This document shows positions 1 through 14,000 of a DNA stretch of 64,000 bases, in pieces. The notes beneath the pieces are model-generated. The model was given only the letters and a program-made list of their open reading frames with translations, did no database searches and was not told the DNA's origin. The DNA comes from Salvator merianae (Eukaryota > Chordata > Lepidosauria > Squamata > Teiidae), in assembly GCA_003586115.2 (NCBI GenBank), contig QVOM02000042.1, positions 40,452,204 through 40,516,203 of the forward strand, given 5' to 3'. Both the position numbers and the translations under genes were made by a program. The first letter of the stretch is position 1; each line of letters opens with the position of its first letter.

Positions 1-870
1 ATGAATCTGTCCAATCCTTTCTTAAAGCCATCCAGGCTGATGTCTGTCACCACCTCATCCCGTAATAAATTCTATAGACCAATGACCCTCTGGGTGAAAA
101 AATACTTCCCCTTGTCAGTCCTAACTCTCCTACTCATCAACTTCAGAGAGTGCCCCCTGGTCCTAGTGTTGTGGTGAGAGAAAAAAACTTCTCTTTATCC
201 ACCTTATCCATACTGTGAATGATTTTATATACCTCAGTCAGGTCTCCTCTTAAACGGCGCTTTTCAAGGTTGAAGAGGCCAAGGCATTGCAGCCTGATTT
301 TGTAAGGAAGGTGTTCCAGCCCCTTGATCATTCTGGTTGCCCTTTTCTGCACCTTCTTCAGTTCCACAATATCCTTTCTGAGGTGAGGTGACCAGAACTT
401 TACACAATATTCCAAGTGTGGTCTTACCATAGATTTGTAAAGAGGCACAATGACACTTGCCGACTTGTTTTCTATTCCCTTCCTAATTACCCCGAGCACT
501 GAATTTTCTTTTTTCACTGCTGCTGCACACTGGGTTGACACCTTCATTGAGCTGTCTACCAGAACCCCAAGATCCTTTTCCTGGTCTGCACAGAAAGCTT
601 GGCTCCCATCAGTTTATAGGTATAATTGGGGTTCTTTGCCCCGATGTGCATCACTTTGCACTTGATAAGATAGAAGTGCATTTGCCACTTCATTGCCCAC
701 TCACCCAATGTCAAGAGCCCTCTGGAGCTCTTTACAATCACTCTCAGTTTTTACTACTCTGAACAATTTAGAGCCATCAGCAAACTTTACTAACTCACTA
801 CTTACCACTGTGTCGAGACCATTTATGAATAAATTAAAAAGCAGGGGTCCTAGTACTGAAACGTGTGACC
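1..870 (-). mobile_element. CR1-like LINE fragment, reverse transcriptase C-terminal part, degraded
   Basis: Read on the minus strand, 547-143 gives a long open stretch with [37 protein letters not shown] and LFNLEKRRLRGDL, the C-terminal signature of CR1/L3-type non-LTR retrotransposon ORF2. Upstream pieces from 870 (GP-L-F-x-LFINxL-like, then KxADxSKL) show frameshifts. The last 110 bases give NLLRDEVVTDISLDGFKKGL after an in-frame stop. It is sense to VPS13A in intron 20 and runs off the left edge. Confidence 0.85.
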
Positions 871-1864
871 AAGGCAGATTCTTTTTCCTCTTCTGCTTAG
901 CACAGAGTGCTCCAGTTCCATGGCCATGGCAGTAAGAGGAAAAGGTAGTAGAAAGGATAAGAAATAACTATAATAAACTATCAGACATGTACAACCCTTG
1001 GAGAAAAAGCTACAGAATGTGGCTGGTATGTCTCACCTGTCTGAGACCAAAAAGGCTAAATGTGAATACCAAACTCCCCTTTGTCCTTTTAAGACAGAAA
1101 AAGCCATTCTTGGAGAAAGCCATCCTGACACAGTGAGAGCAGCCAATGTTTTAATACTGAGACAAAATATTTTGTAGACCATGGTACAAATGACCAATTT
1201 ATATTGATGGATAAAGATGGATCTTGAAAATCACATGCCTGTTCTGTCAAAGACAGAAATACTGGCTGAGAAAGCTGCAAAAGCAGCAATTAGTCTTTTG
1301 AAATGGGTTGCAATGTCTGCCAGCTTTGACAGTTAATGCATCAAGTAAACCAGGATAACACAGGCACTAAGCCATTGTGTGTGTCTTAACTCTTTCAACC
1401 ATGGGAATGTGAATGAAATGGAGATGAATGTTGGAGGGTTACCATAAGAAGTGCCAAGGCAGAAGGAAAAGATTTACTGCTGTTGTTTCTTTTCCACCCC
1501 AACATATTTCTTCTCAAAAAACAACAAAAAAGGCACAGGTAATAAGTAAAGGTGAAGTATTAAAAAGCAAACAAAACCAAAGAGTAAGAAATAAGGAAGA
1601 TGATGAAAACTTAGAAGTTAGTAAAAACAGCACTGAGGGCTGTGAAAAGAAATATACACCAAAATAAAGATAATGAAGTGAACTGGAAATCTTTTTGCTA
1701 AGCAAAAGGGGAAGATCCGCCTCAGTCACATCTTTCTTTGTCTTCCCGGGTGGAAGTGGAAAACAAACCCATATACCAGAGGTATATAACTGCATTGCAC
1801 ACCTTAAAAAGCATTATCTATCTACAGATTCAAACAAGATAAATGTCAAATTTGAGGCTTTTAC
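871..1864. other. VPS13A intron 20 (part); no feature beyond the LINE
   Basis: AT-rich intron sequence between the CR1-like fragment and exon 20. No VPS13A exon 21 similarity and no RNA gene are seen. The short open frames here have no recognisable domain. Confidence 0.7.
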
Positions 1865-2001
1865 CTTCAAGTGACCAAGGTCCAAAAGCAATTTATCTGA
1901 TGTTGATTCATAGAATCCATTTTGAGGAACAATGATATAGGAAGATTGAAGATCTATTTTTAAATCCAAAACCTTCTGTGTTTCTATAACATACACCAAT
2001 C
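1865..2001 (-). CDS. VPS13A: VPS13A exon 20 (residues 637-682), last exon in the window
   Basis: Completes a Gly codon, then reads [40 protein letters not shown] and LGHLK. [24 protein letters not shown] matches VPS13A. The acceptor is TTCCCTAG and the donor GTAAAA at 1864. Length is 137 nt. The following exon is not in the remaining 1.86 kb. Confidence 0.95.
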
Positions 2002-5000
2002 CTAGGGAAGCATGAGAATTGACAACAACAAAAACTATTAAGAAGAACCAAAACAATAACATATTCAAGTTGATTTATGTGTGAGTGAATTTAAACAACA
2101 AAAGGGACCTTCTTCACAGCTTAAGAGCACTCCACTAGGTTTAGATACTAGCCTCAATGAAGGATTTAGGAAGAATGAAGCCTATGTTCCTATACAGCCT
2201 ATATGCACATGCACAGTCTATAGTCTACACTACTACAATCTCTCTGTTGATTGTCCTAAAATAATTTACATATAGAAAAAACTGTGCTCTAACCAAATGG
2301 AACATTTTCATACTTTTTACATTTACCTGTTGCTGTCTTTTCTCTAAATTCTTCCAACTTGGTTAAAGTTGCTGAGGTTAACTGTTCTAAATGAACGTCT
2401 TTGGGGGGTAAGAAGAAATCCATTACACTATTCACAGTGACCTGAAAAAGTACAAAAATACTGGAAAACTGATGTCAATGTAATATTAAGTTTTTAAAAC
2501 TAAGCTTCTTAATGAATTTCAACTTACTGCATCATATATAATTTCCAAAGGCTGTGACTCTATCCTTAGCTTCTGATTGGCAGTTTCATTCAAGGGATTA
2601 GTCTCAAACATTATGGTGAAGAGCGATGTATTATGCTCCGAATGTACTGTGTGAGAGGATAGCAAGCAGGGTACCTGTTTTCTTTGAGCCATCCCATGCA
2701 CTTCAAATGCACTTATACTTGATTCAAATCTGTAAAAAGTACAAAAGTTATAAGCCTACAATTATATAATCCAAGCAGTTTTTTAAAAAATATTTAGCAA
2801 GAATTCCTGTCGCATGGTTTAGTAATACCATTATTATTGAAAAAAATAATAATATACTGTTATTTGCGAGTCATCTGAGGTTTCTTCTTCAGAATGAAGC
2901 AATTCTACATCATTGCTAGAGAATGCCTGTTTCCTTACTTCTTCACTGAAGCAAACAGAATATTAAAAAAAATGTGATGGACCAAATTATTGCGCTGGCA
3001 CTGAAGAACTAAACAGACACCAATAAAATTTTATCTAAGTATGTTTTTTCCTCAGAATCTTAAAAATCACATTGTTGGTGAAATTAGTAAGAACGTAAGA
3101 GGAGCCTTGCTGGATCAGGCCACGGCCCATCCTGTCCAGCATTCTGTGTCACACAGTGGCCCACCATTGCTTCTGGGCATTCTCAAGCAGAATAAAAGGC
3201 AAAACCTTCACCTGCTCTTGACTCCCTGCACATGGATTTAAAGACATCCTGCCTGTCTTTCCAACCTGAAGGCAGTACCTAGTATTATTTTGAAAACAAC
3301 CATGAAAATAAAAAGGCCTTTGCATCCTATTATGTAAATAAAACACCCCAAAGGGCAAAATCCTTATTACATATTACACCGGCTAAATGTTGCACAGTGA
3401 CTGGACCATGAGCTTTCTTATTACCATAGAAATAGAAAATAAAAAGCAAATAGCAAGCACTGAGCTCTGGAAAGTTAATTGTTATATGCAACAACTGTGC
3501 TCATGGCTAGCCATGTGCTGACAGTAAAGCATACAAAAACATTTCTCATAATTGTCCACCTGGGTGAATCACATCAAGACACAGGTTCTACAGGTAACCA
3601 GTTCTTAAGTACGGGAACTGAGAAGCTTGCCTGCTCAGTGTGGGATTACCCTCTCCTTCAAAGCACAATTCCATGATGTGAAGATAATCCAGTTTTGCCA
3701 CTTGAATCTCAGATGGCTTCAGTAGTGCAGAGGTCTCCACTTCCTACATGCAATCTACAAACAGTTATGTCTGAAAGCTGGGACTAGAAATGGATGTAGG
3801 TGAAATAATGGCACACCCTAGTCTTAGATGTAATGCTGAGCGAGAAAATCTAAGCTGTCTTCAAATTTTGAACATTGCTATCTGAATATTTAAAGAAAGA
3901 ACCATGAATAAAGGAATGCCTACTTTATTGCTTCAGCCCCAGGTCGCTGAGTTACAGATGTTCGCAGATCTATTAAGGCAATGTTTAGTAGCTCAGGCTT
4001 CTCCTTGCTTTCTCTTATCAGTATAGTCATGCTTAACAGTTTTACGTAAAGTTTGATGGCTTCATACTGTACAAAAACAATTTGTATAACCAGAAAAAAA
4101 TATAAATATAAATATCAGCAATCATAATTTCATAAATACTTAATAGAAACAACCTTCATCTTTTTCCAAGCCAATAAAATAGAGGGTATTTTCTGTTAAC
4201 ATCTCCTCTAAAACATCCTATCACTGAAGTTAAAAACAACAACAACAAAACTGCTAAGGCACTAAAAGAAACACAGTCTGCGACAAATGGCAGTAGTGTT
4301 ATTTAAGGACTACTCTGTATGAAGAAAACAGCACAGCAGAATAGCTCTGGTTTATTATTTATTTTATATATTATCTGCATTTTTATCCTGCCCTATACCC
4401 AAAAGTCTCAGGATGGGTGACAACATTAGTTGCATCACAACTGATAAAAGCAGAACTTCTTGATGTAAAAGGCACTGAGGAAGAAAAGCTACAAAACGAA
4501 CGTTTCTTGGTTTCCTCCCCTGTTGAATAAAGACGTTTAGTGCCACTTTGGTTTTCTTCAGCCTTGTAATGAAGTCCTTAGTTCCAGGCCTTTGGCCAGC
4601 GAGAGCGAGAGCGAGAGAGGAGATCGGGAAGAGACAGAGCTGGGTGTGGATCATACAACAAAACGTGGGACAAAAGGAGCTAATTTCACTTGATCAAAAA
4701 TTTATGTAATGCATTTAATGTCATTATTTGACTCATACTGCAATCCTAACCGGGTCTAATCTTCTAAGCCCCATGGTCTGCAATTTCTAACTCTCAGAAA
4801 AACAAGTTTAGGAATATAGCTTAATACAATTACTTACATCCTATAAACTCTAAAATGAGGAAAAAATTAGAAATGTCCGTTATTTATAATTCCAACACAA
4901 TGAGAAGAAGGTAAAAAACTGAGGAGATAATCACATTAAGACAGAAGGCTAAAAAATCCATCTAATTATGAGTTCAGCTTCTAATACACATATGTTTATA

Positions 5001-8000
5001 TTTGCATTTTGAAATTAATGTGAAAACCAGAACTAAAAACTTAGTTCACAATAAAAGTTGTCTCTCTGACATGTGTAGTGCTTGCAAGTACACAGGAACT
5101 CAGCTAGGCCTTCTATTGGTTCTGGACCCACTGAAATCAAAACTGTCACTGTCAGTTTGGTGTGTCGGGGAAGTATTTTCTAACCTCCACAATGTTTTTC
5201 CTCATTTTATTATCTTAGCACAAAGTTTAAGCATGCTCTCTACCTCTCTGACTGGACATCGTCTCTCTTTTCTCAGTGCTAGCCAGAGATAAGAACTTTG
5301 TTTTTGGATTAAATTTTTTAAGTCCCAGGGCAGTTATTTTGTGACAAGTGCCAAAAATAGTTATTCAGAAATTTGCATGTCCAGCAGCCTAACACATCTG
5401 CAGCCCTGACCTATACTGTAAACATATTCACACCTACCGTTTTGGGTAAAGTTGGATCTACAGCCGTTTCACTATAACCAATTGCTTCGTACAATTTATT
5501 CTTTTCTTCTGGAGTCATCAGATGGTCAAGACTTGCTATTTAAAATAATATTAACATATTAGGGGAAAAAATATGCATTATCTTTCTGTATCATAGCATC
5601 TCTGACACACTGTGCAAAAGGAACATAATTTACAATTATACTAGTTCTTTCTGTGATGAATCTGCTCATGGAATTAATGAAGTCGGCTTGACTTAGGCCG
5701 TCTCTGCACTGGGCCTTTGTCTGGGGTCTGCCACAGTCTGCACTAGTATGTGATGGCAGGCATCTATTCTGAGATAAAATCCAGAATAAGGTCCAGTACA
5801 GAAAGGGCCTTAGAGGCTAACACAATGAGGAAGTTATAATTGTAGCAATTCTAGAGTCACTATTTTCTGTATTTTTATTTTCCTTTTTCCCTTTTATACT
5901 TTTTGGGGGGGCTCTTCTTTACTTCACATTTTATTGCATTTTAGCTTTCCAATTCTTTCACTATTTTTCTTAAGTTTTTGTAAGTCTTATATTTTGCAAC
6001 TTTTTAATAAGTTCTATTAAAAAAGAAATGAAATGAAAAATGGATTATAGACCATTTTAAAATACAGTATGTCATGCAATGGCACAATCCTACCATTTTT
6101 GCAATGGTACTCTCCTTGGATATAAACACTGAGCTGAACTGCAGCAGCCAAAAAATTACATTTAAATGATTTGCACCAGCCCAAAAGATTCTGTGTTAGG
6201 ACTATGCCCTTTGTCACAGCTGAAATGACAACACTAATCCGTTGCAAGATTATGAGTCAAATGGTTTTGTGAAACTGAGAAAAATCACAGGGTTATTAAA
6301 CATCAATGGATATGTTTTATACCTTTTGATTCTTGCTCAGTTTTCTGATCTTTTCCTCCAGACCATCCCCACATCCAGCTAAACCAGCCTCCAGATTCTT
6401 CAGCATCTTGCTTGGCCCCTGGTCTGAAAATCTTTAATCCAGCCTTTGTAGCCTATTGTGAAAAACAACCATGTAAATTTAACACTAAGTATAAGAATCT
6501 TAATTAATAGAGCAATATGCAGCATCAGCAAGGTACACAGAGAAGCTCAAAATACATAAGTCCATTTCTGTTTTGGGAATTTGAATTTGTATTGGATCCT
6601 GCTGCCTTGCAACAAAGACTTGTAGTTTTTTTAAGAAGGTTACAAAATAACATTGAAAAGTCATTCTTAATTTGCAATGATAACTTTATTTATTTATTAC
6701 ATTTATGTTTGCCCTGTATCCTGAGGTCACAAGGTAACTTACAATGATTAAAATACACTCCTTCTTTACCCCACTCTTTAGCTTTACAAGTGGTTTCCCT
6801 TCCCCTTTCAAGCACTGTTATTTATTGTTTTAATGAGTTTATTTTTAGTTGGGTTTTAATACTGTATTTTTTTTTAACTCTCCCTGAGATCTCTAGGTAT
6901 GAGGGAGAATAGAAAAATACACACACACTCATGTACATACATACAAAATTAAAGTAGATAAAAACAGAGCAGTTTGCAGGGCATGAGGAGAGGAGATTCT
7001 TTAGCCAAAGGCCCAGGTAAAGGGCCTATTTGGACAAGCATTTTGAATCGCAGTTCATAAAAAATGAACCACACAGAAAGGTCTGGGACTGTCAAGTGCC
7101 TCACCTGACAATCCTGACCTTTCTACAGCACCTGCAGCCTACTTTGGAGCAGGTGAGTCCCATGTAAAAAGTGTGGGCAACTCATCACTCTACATGGAAC
7201 AGAGTCACACCGTGTGTCATCGTACAGGCATAGAGTTTCAACATGCTTGCATGATGCTTGTTTAGATTCCAATTTACTATAAAAGACACTTTTTAAAATC
7301 ACAAAAGTTTTAAAGTCATCACAGGTTCCATTAAACTACAGCTAACACAGAGCACTTTTATAAAGCACTTACTTCAACCTCTGCCTGTTGTCTTGCAAGA
7401 GTGATGTTGAATATATCCAAAGTCTTCTCTAATTCCTATAAAGAGAAATGAAAAAAAAATGAATTTCACTTCTTACAAAGTTATGGTATACTAATAATTT
7501 ACCAGCTGAGAACCACATCGTATATGAAGTCCCTGGGTTACAAATGCTTGAATTTAAGAGTTCATCTGTTAACTTGGTTGCCTGAAACTTGAAACATCAA
7601 CTTCACATCAACAATGATTTATATGCATATGTGATGTGACATCTGTTACTCTTTGACTGTCATCTCCTTAACATGTTACAATATTTTATTTCATATATAT
7701 ATATAGGTGTTTCTATATTAGAAAACATGGACAGGTACACCTACACCTAGTTAAAAGATAACTAGGGTTGAGAACTACACCTACCCTTCTTTCTTTCCCA
7801 CTCTTCTGAAACTTTTCTCTCCTACTTAAGGGCTCAAGCTTGCGGTGCGCAGCCAGCCTAATATCTGAACACTTTGTAGCTGCACTCAGAAACTTCAATC
7901 AATTTGTTTTTTTAACCTACTTTCCCTCTCCCTTTTCCCTAGATTTTCCATATAGCATAGCAAGCAGGAAAGAGCAAAAACTATTAGTTGTAGTCCAGTT

Positions 8001-11000
8001 CAATGTTCAATAAACCCAATTCAGGTTCAGATCAGAATCAAACCACAGCAGGTTCACAGGCACATCATTCAGATCTAATCTGATCTGTGTCTGACTCAGA
8101 GAATTTCTATAGAGCACAGATGAAACACCGGCTTTTTAAGAAGTGTTGTCTTTCAATGGAACAAAAAATGGCTACCAGATCTACATCACCACAGCCCCAG
8201 ACCATCCTTCTGGGACTTATGGCACTGCCTCCTTTGTTGTAGTTGTTTCCACACACATGTCAATTTCCTGATGTGCGATCTAGTGCTGTGCCAACTTGGG
8301 ACATACCAGATTCCAGATCTAGTAGCCAGATGCTGGCTCAGCACCTTAAAGATACTGTGAGAATTCCCATACTATGTTGGCAGGAGCCAGACATGGTGCT
8401 GTACCTGTCTGCTGGCCATGCCAAAATTTTGGCAGAGTGCTGCCGTTTTGACAGCATCTCAACACACACTCAGATTGAGCTGGTTTGATGACTGCTGATG
8501 CACCAAACCACATTTTTTTCAAGGAACTGGACAGAAGTCCTGGGATGAAAGCCTGATTGTTAGGTACTGGTGGTACAACTATACTAGGAAGTTTCCCCAT
8601 CCCTTTCCCCATCTAGTCTTGAAAGAACTCTATAGTCATGGCCTGTAAAGCTGCATAACTTTATTGCAGCTTACTCTTTCATTGCTGATTTTAAAAACCT
8701 GTTTAAAAAATATTTTAAAGTCAGATGCAGTACCTCTTTCCACTCACCCTGCTGCTTAAGCCACTTGCTGGAGTGCCAAGATTTCTCCTTTCTACACAGG
8801 GGGTAACTGCGAGCTATGACCCAGTTTTCCAAGCTGGTTCAGCACCAAACTGGCCCAGCTGCAAACTAAAGCATTAGCCTGGCTCAGGGACAGTTGGGAT
8901 GAGCAAACCATGCCATCTTTATTGGGAACCAAGATGAAACCACTGCTGCCTGGTCTGTCCAAGTCAATGAGCCCAGCCAGTGTCTCTACGTTAAGCTAAA
9001 AGGCTGAACTGAACTGAATCAGCTGCTGTGCAGTTCAGTCTTCACCTGAACCATAAAAATCAGCTTGTGTGCACCTTTAAAAGCAATCATTATTTCCATA
9101 TTCACTTCCTTTCCGTAAAGCTCAAATTGTCATGGATTTCCTTTTCCCTTTATCCAAACCTCTCATGCACGGCTTCTTTGCACAAATAAACATGCCAAAT
9201 CCTTACTCAGTGACTCCTTCCCCATATTTCTTTTAATATTTTAACTTTTTTACTTTGTAATGAAATACTTAGTGAGCCATTTGCACCTTACACAAAAGTT
9301 TCTAGGGATCCTATGCATTTAAGTGAAAGTTACTTGCTTTCCTCTAACCAAGATATGACTTTTAAGGGACAAAACAGCACCATTTTACATTGCCTAGTTC
9401 ATTTTTATCTTACAGATCACTATCATTACTGCTGGGTTATGAGAAAGTATTGAAAATAGCATGTACAACAAAGTATGTCTCTATTTCTGAAAAACAGTAA
9501 AAAAGAGGTCAATGGTAACATTCTTAAAACACTGGTTTAGATACAAAGATTAAACAATGAATGAGGATAACAATTTTAATAGCTGGGACTATTCATTCCT
9601 CTTTCTGTCTCTGTATCTTCTGAATTCTTTGAAAAAGAATTCCATGACCAGCTGAAACCAGCGTGCAGGGACTTTAGTGGGTAGCTTAAGGGAAATTAAC
9701 AACATACATCTACATAAAAGATTATTCTATATCATTATTTTTAATCTGAAAACACTATGGAAAACCAATCTTTGGAGGTTAATTCAAGCACCTCTACTAT
9801 ATCAAAACCACATTTTAAGAACTATTGTATCAAGAAAAACAGCAAATATTTTTCATTGTTGTTAAAATTTTAAATGAAAAGGAATAGGAATTGAAAACCA
9901 CTGACATCCAGCATGTTCAAATTCTCCTCAGCAATCTTCTTTGATGTTATTTTGGATTTATAAAGATCTTTATAGGTCTTCACTTGTTTCCTATGGTAAC
10001 GTATATGCTCCCAAGACCACATATTTAGCATGGGTTGAACATTTACTTCAAGAATTCCATTTATAACATATTTCCACCTAATGGGGAGAAAAAAAATGGT
10101 TAAGTAAAGTGTTGTTTGGTTTTAAAATACAGTGCATTAAGAGTAACTTACAAATAAAAAGCAGTTAGTTCCTGGGTTTCATCCCAAAAAAAAATTACAC
10201 TATTTTTAGGAATCCTTATGAAGCTATCCTCAGTCAATTTTCCCACAAATTCTGGAATTCTAAATTACTAAGTTTAAACAAATAAAAGAAAGCAGCTCTA
10301 GTCATTCTGGAATTCAAATTTGACTAGCTGTTTGTTTTCAAAATCTGTGGCATATCAGATATGCCACTTTTAAAAAATAGTACTTTAACAGAATTCTTCC
10401 AGAGAAGAAAGGTTATTTAAATGACAACAATTTTTGCTAAAATTTTAGAAAACATATAAAGAAAGCATTAATATTTATTTTAAAAATAATAAGACAGTTC
10501 TTTTTTTTCCTTCAATTTTTTGTTTTAGTTCATTTGTAACATTTTCCTTGCATAAAAAAATTCTAAACCCCCTACAAAGCGAAATTTTGTATAACCAAGT
10601 TTAATGCAATAGAGAAATAGTAACAGAGAAGAAAAAAAAAGGAGAAATCTACTAATCTGCAATCTTACTGTCTTGCATATATTTTAAAAGGTGACTTAAA
10701 GGCATGGGTATTAATATGTGGCACAGATAACTTGAACACCTGTTGGGAAACATTTAGAACAGAAGTCATGCCTGACTATTTTTACTGAAATAATACCGTA
10801 GACATGATGACACATAAAAAAGGATGCACATGTGGAAAGCGTGTGGCCTTTCCCATCGACTCAAAATTGGGGCAACAAAAAAACTGATATTAAATGGAAG
10901 AAAAGCCTTAATTGCTCACTTGGCTAACCACCACCTGGAAAGACAGGAATTATGCCACCTAAATGGCATGGAATTCAATAAACAAGGACAAAAAAATCAC

Positions 11001-14000
11001 TATGTGGAGCCTGTGGCGAGAACAAGAAAATGGTAATAGGTAAGGCAAAAGCACAACAACTGGAATGAAACAAGGAGTCCAACCCCCATCAGATTTGCTC
11101 TGAGACTTTAGCTCATCAAATGGAGCTGCTCAGGAACTCATTAATTCAAGAGAGGAAGGAAACTGGCAAAAACATGCAACAAGCAATCACCTCACTTTCT
11201 GGCACAATAAAAGAGTTAGAAGAAACCACTTCTAATGTCTAGGTACTGCAACAAATAATTCAAGCAAAATAAAACTCCTAAACAAAGAGATGAACAACTT
11301 CCAAGAGTAACTAACGGATTTGTAAAACAAGACACGACGTACTGTATAAAAAGAAAACTTTCAAAGTGAACAGCAGGTACGGTGTTAGTATTTGTAAGCT
11401 TTCTTCCTATACTTAAACATGGCTGACATTAAGATTATTTCATTAAATAGGAAGGGTTTAAATCATGTTATCAAACGTAAGAAAATAAAAAGTTTACTAA
11501 AAAGAGAAGGGAAATATGATTATTTTGCAAGAAACATGTCAGGTGAGAAATAAAAAAAAAATTACTTTGACACCTTTTTTTCAGTTTGGAGTTCTCTGTC
11601 CCAGGAAAATCCAAAGTATTAGAGATATCCATAATTATGCTTCCAAACATCCAGTTCCCTCTACAAAACTCTAGAAAGGATTCCAAAGGCAGATACATAT
11701 TTCTTTATGCCAATAATTTGAATCACCTATTCATCTTTGTCTCCAGCTACTCACTCAACAATAATTTTAAAAACTTAGAAAATACTTTATAAGAATTGAA
11801 TACCTTTGGTACAGACAAAATAATAACAGCCGCTGATCTGAACACCATTACTGATCTCTTAATCGACAAATAATTTCTAAAGAAAAAAACATTCCAGGCA
11901 TACTAACATATCCTTAGGTCCCATAACTTCAATAACTGTATAAATTTAGAACCTCAAATAAAAACAGTAAAGGATTTTCCTTCCATTTGGCCACTCACAA
12001 CTTATATACATTCTTACATTACATCTTAATCTCAAAAACTGTAGTGCAAAAACCTCTTTCAGCAGAAACTGGACCAATTACATATTCAGACCATGTATCA
12101 TTATGTGCAAAATGACCGGTAAGTTGTAGTAAGTTGTACATGATTCCTTCAAGAAAGTTGCTAATGGAAATAGATTTCAAAGGAAAAAGCAAAATTTTCT
12201 CAGAATATAAAAACACTAAAAACAAATAGCCTTAAGTTTATTTTCACATCTAAAGACTACAAAACACATGAGCAAATACATCAAGGGACAAGCTGTATTA
12301 ATGACCTTTGAAAAAATTAAAGATTTATAAACCTTAGAAAGCTGCCAAGGCCTAGTTATATTTTAACCAAAAATTATATGCACAAGATAACCATTGTTCA
12401 AAACTGTTAGCTTCTCAGCAAAATAGAAGAATACAAAAAAGCTGTATTTATACTGTAAAAGATAAAAGGAAGCGTAAGTAAAGGAGAATGTTAACATTGT
12501 CATTTCGTTTTTCTAAAGATTCTAATATGTGAGATGTACCTGGGACAAAGAACTCCAAATTGAAAGAAAGGTGTCAAAAGTACTTTTTTATTTTTATTGT
12601 GATTTCCAAATACAAAGTTGATGTAAATGTGGATAAACATATATATAAGGATATCCTAATTCCACAACTGGATGAACTATAATATTTGGGAGGGGAGGGG
12701 AGTAAACACATGGAAATATTCAACCACAATAACCAGCTTAAAACCAGAAAAAACATCTTAGAATATTGACACTTTCCAGCCAATATACTACTAAACCAAT
12801 ATGCTTTTTTACCTCAAATATTCCCTCTAAAGTAGTCAAATCATTCATAACAGAAATCATTAGCTCAAAACAATATGGCTTTATGCTAGGGAAACCCATT
12901 TTGGATTAAATTAAATGTTAAATGACCTATTCCATAGTAAATTCATCCAAAAATAACTTATTTTTTCCTTGGATATGTTCAAAGCATTTTAATACATCAG
13001 ATACCAATTCCTGTTTTAAAAGTTTATGAATCCTCTTTCTGCAGCATCCAAGCAAACAGAATGCACTCAAAACAACTAAAAACAGAAAAAGATAGCAAAC
13101 AAGGGTGCCTACTATCCCCAATACTTTTTACCCTTAAACTTGAACCATTAGCAAACAGAATAAGAAACTATCCAAATATAAAAGGTTTCAACTTCAGATC
13201 CAAACAAATAAAATTAAGTCTTTCAGCTGATAACTTTTTATTATTTATGCAGGACCTGTTAAAAATCATACCAGAATTAGATAAAGAATAAATATCAAGA
13301 TTAAAAATCAATCTAAATAAATAAATTGCATTATATGAAAACATCCCCCAAAATATTGTCCCTGAAAGCCCAGACAGAAAATTTTAAAACAAGTAGTGTC
13401 AAAACAACAACCAAAGGTTTCAGATATTGAGAAGTTTACTGGACAGAGAATAAAAATTCAACAATGCAAAGCTCGGATACTCACTTGTGAGGAATAGTTT
13501 CAAATGAATTAATCACTTTCTAGCTGTTGCAAATTAAGGGAAAAGAAACATGTTTTCTAAGAAAATATTACCATATTTTGGCATTGTTGCGAACAGGAAC
13601 ATCTGGCCTGAATCTCCTGTATGGTAAATTTCGTGTCATCATATCAACCGATTCAAGGAGCTCCATAATACTAAAATACTGGGGGGAAAAGCAACAAAAC
13701 CCCACAATTTATCATTTGTTCATAGAATCTATTATAACAAAACTAATAGCATATATCCCACAGTAATTCAATTTGTTACTACTGTTGTTATTTGTATTTG
13801 TACCTTGAGGTCTCGGAGGAGGGTTACAATAGCCCAAAAACATATGAAAAAATTATATAAACATTATAAACAGTACTGTACCTGAAGAAAGAAAAATGCT
13901 TCTTCATTTAAAGGCATGGTTAAAGAGGTACACTTTCATCAACTAACTGAATATATAAAATTAAGGTGCTTGATGCACCTCAAGTCATTCCATATTAGGC

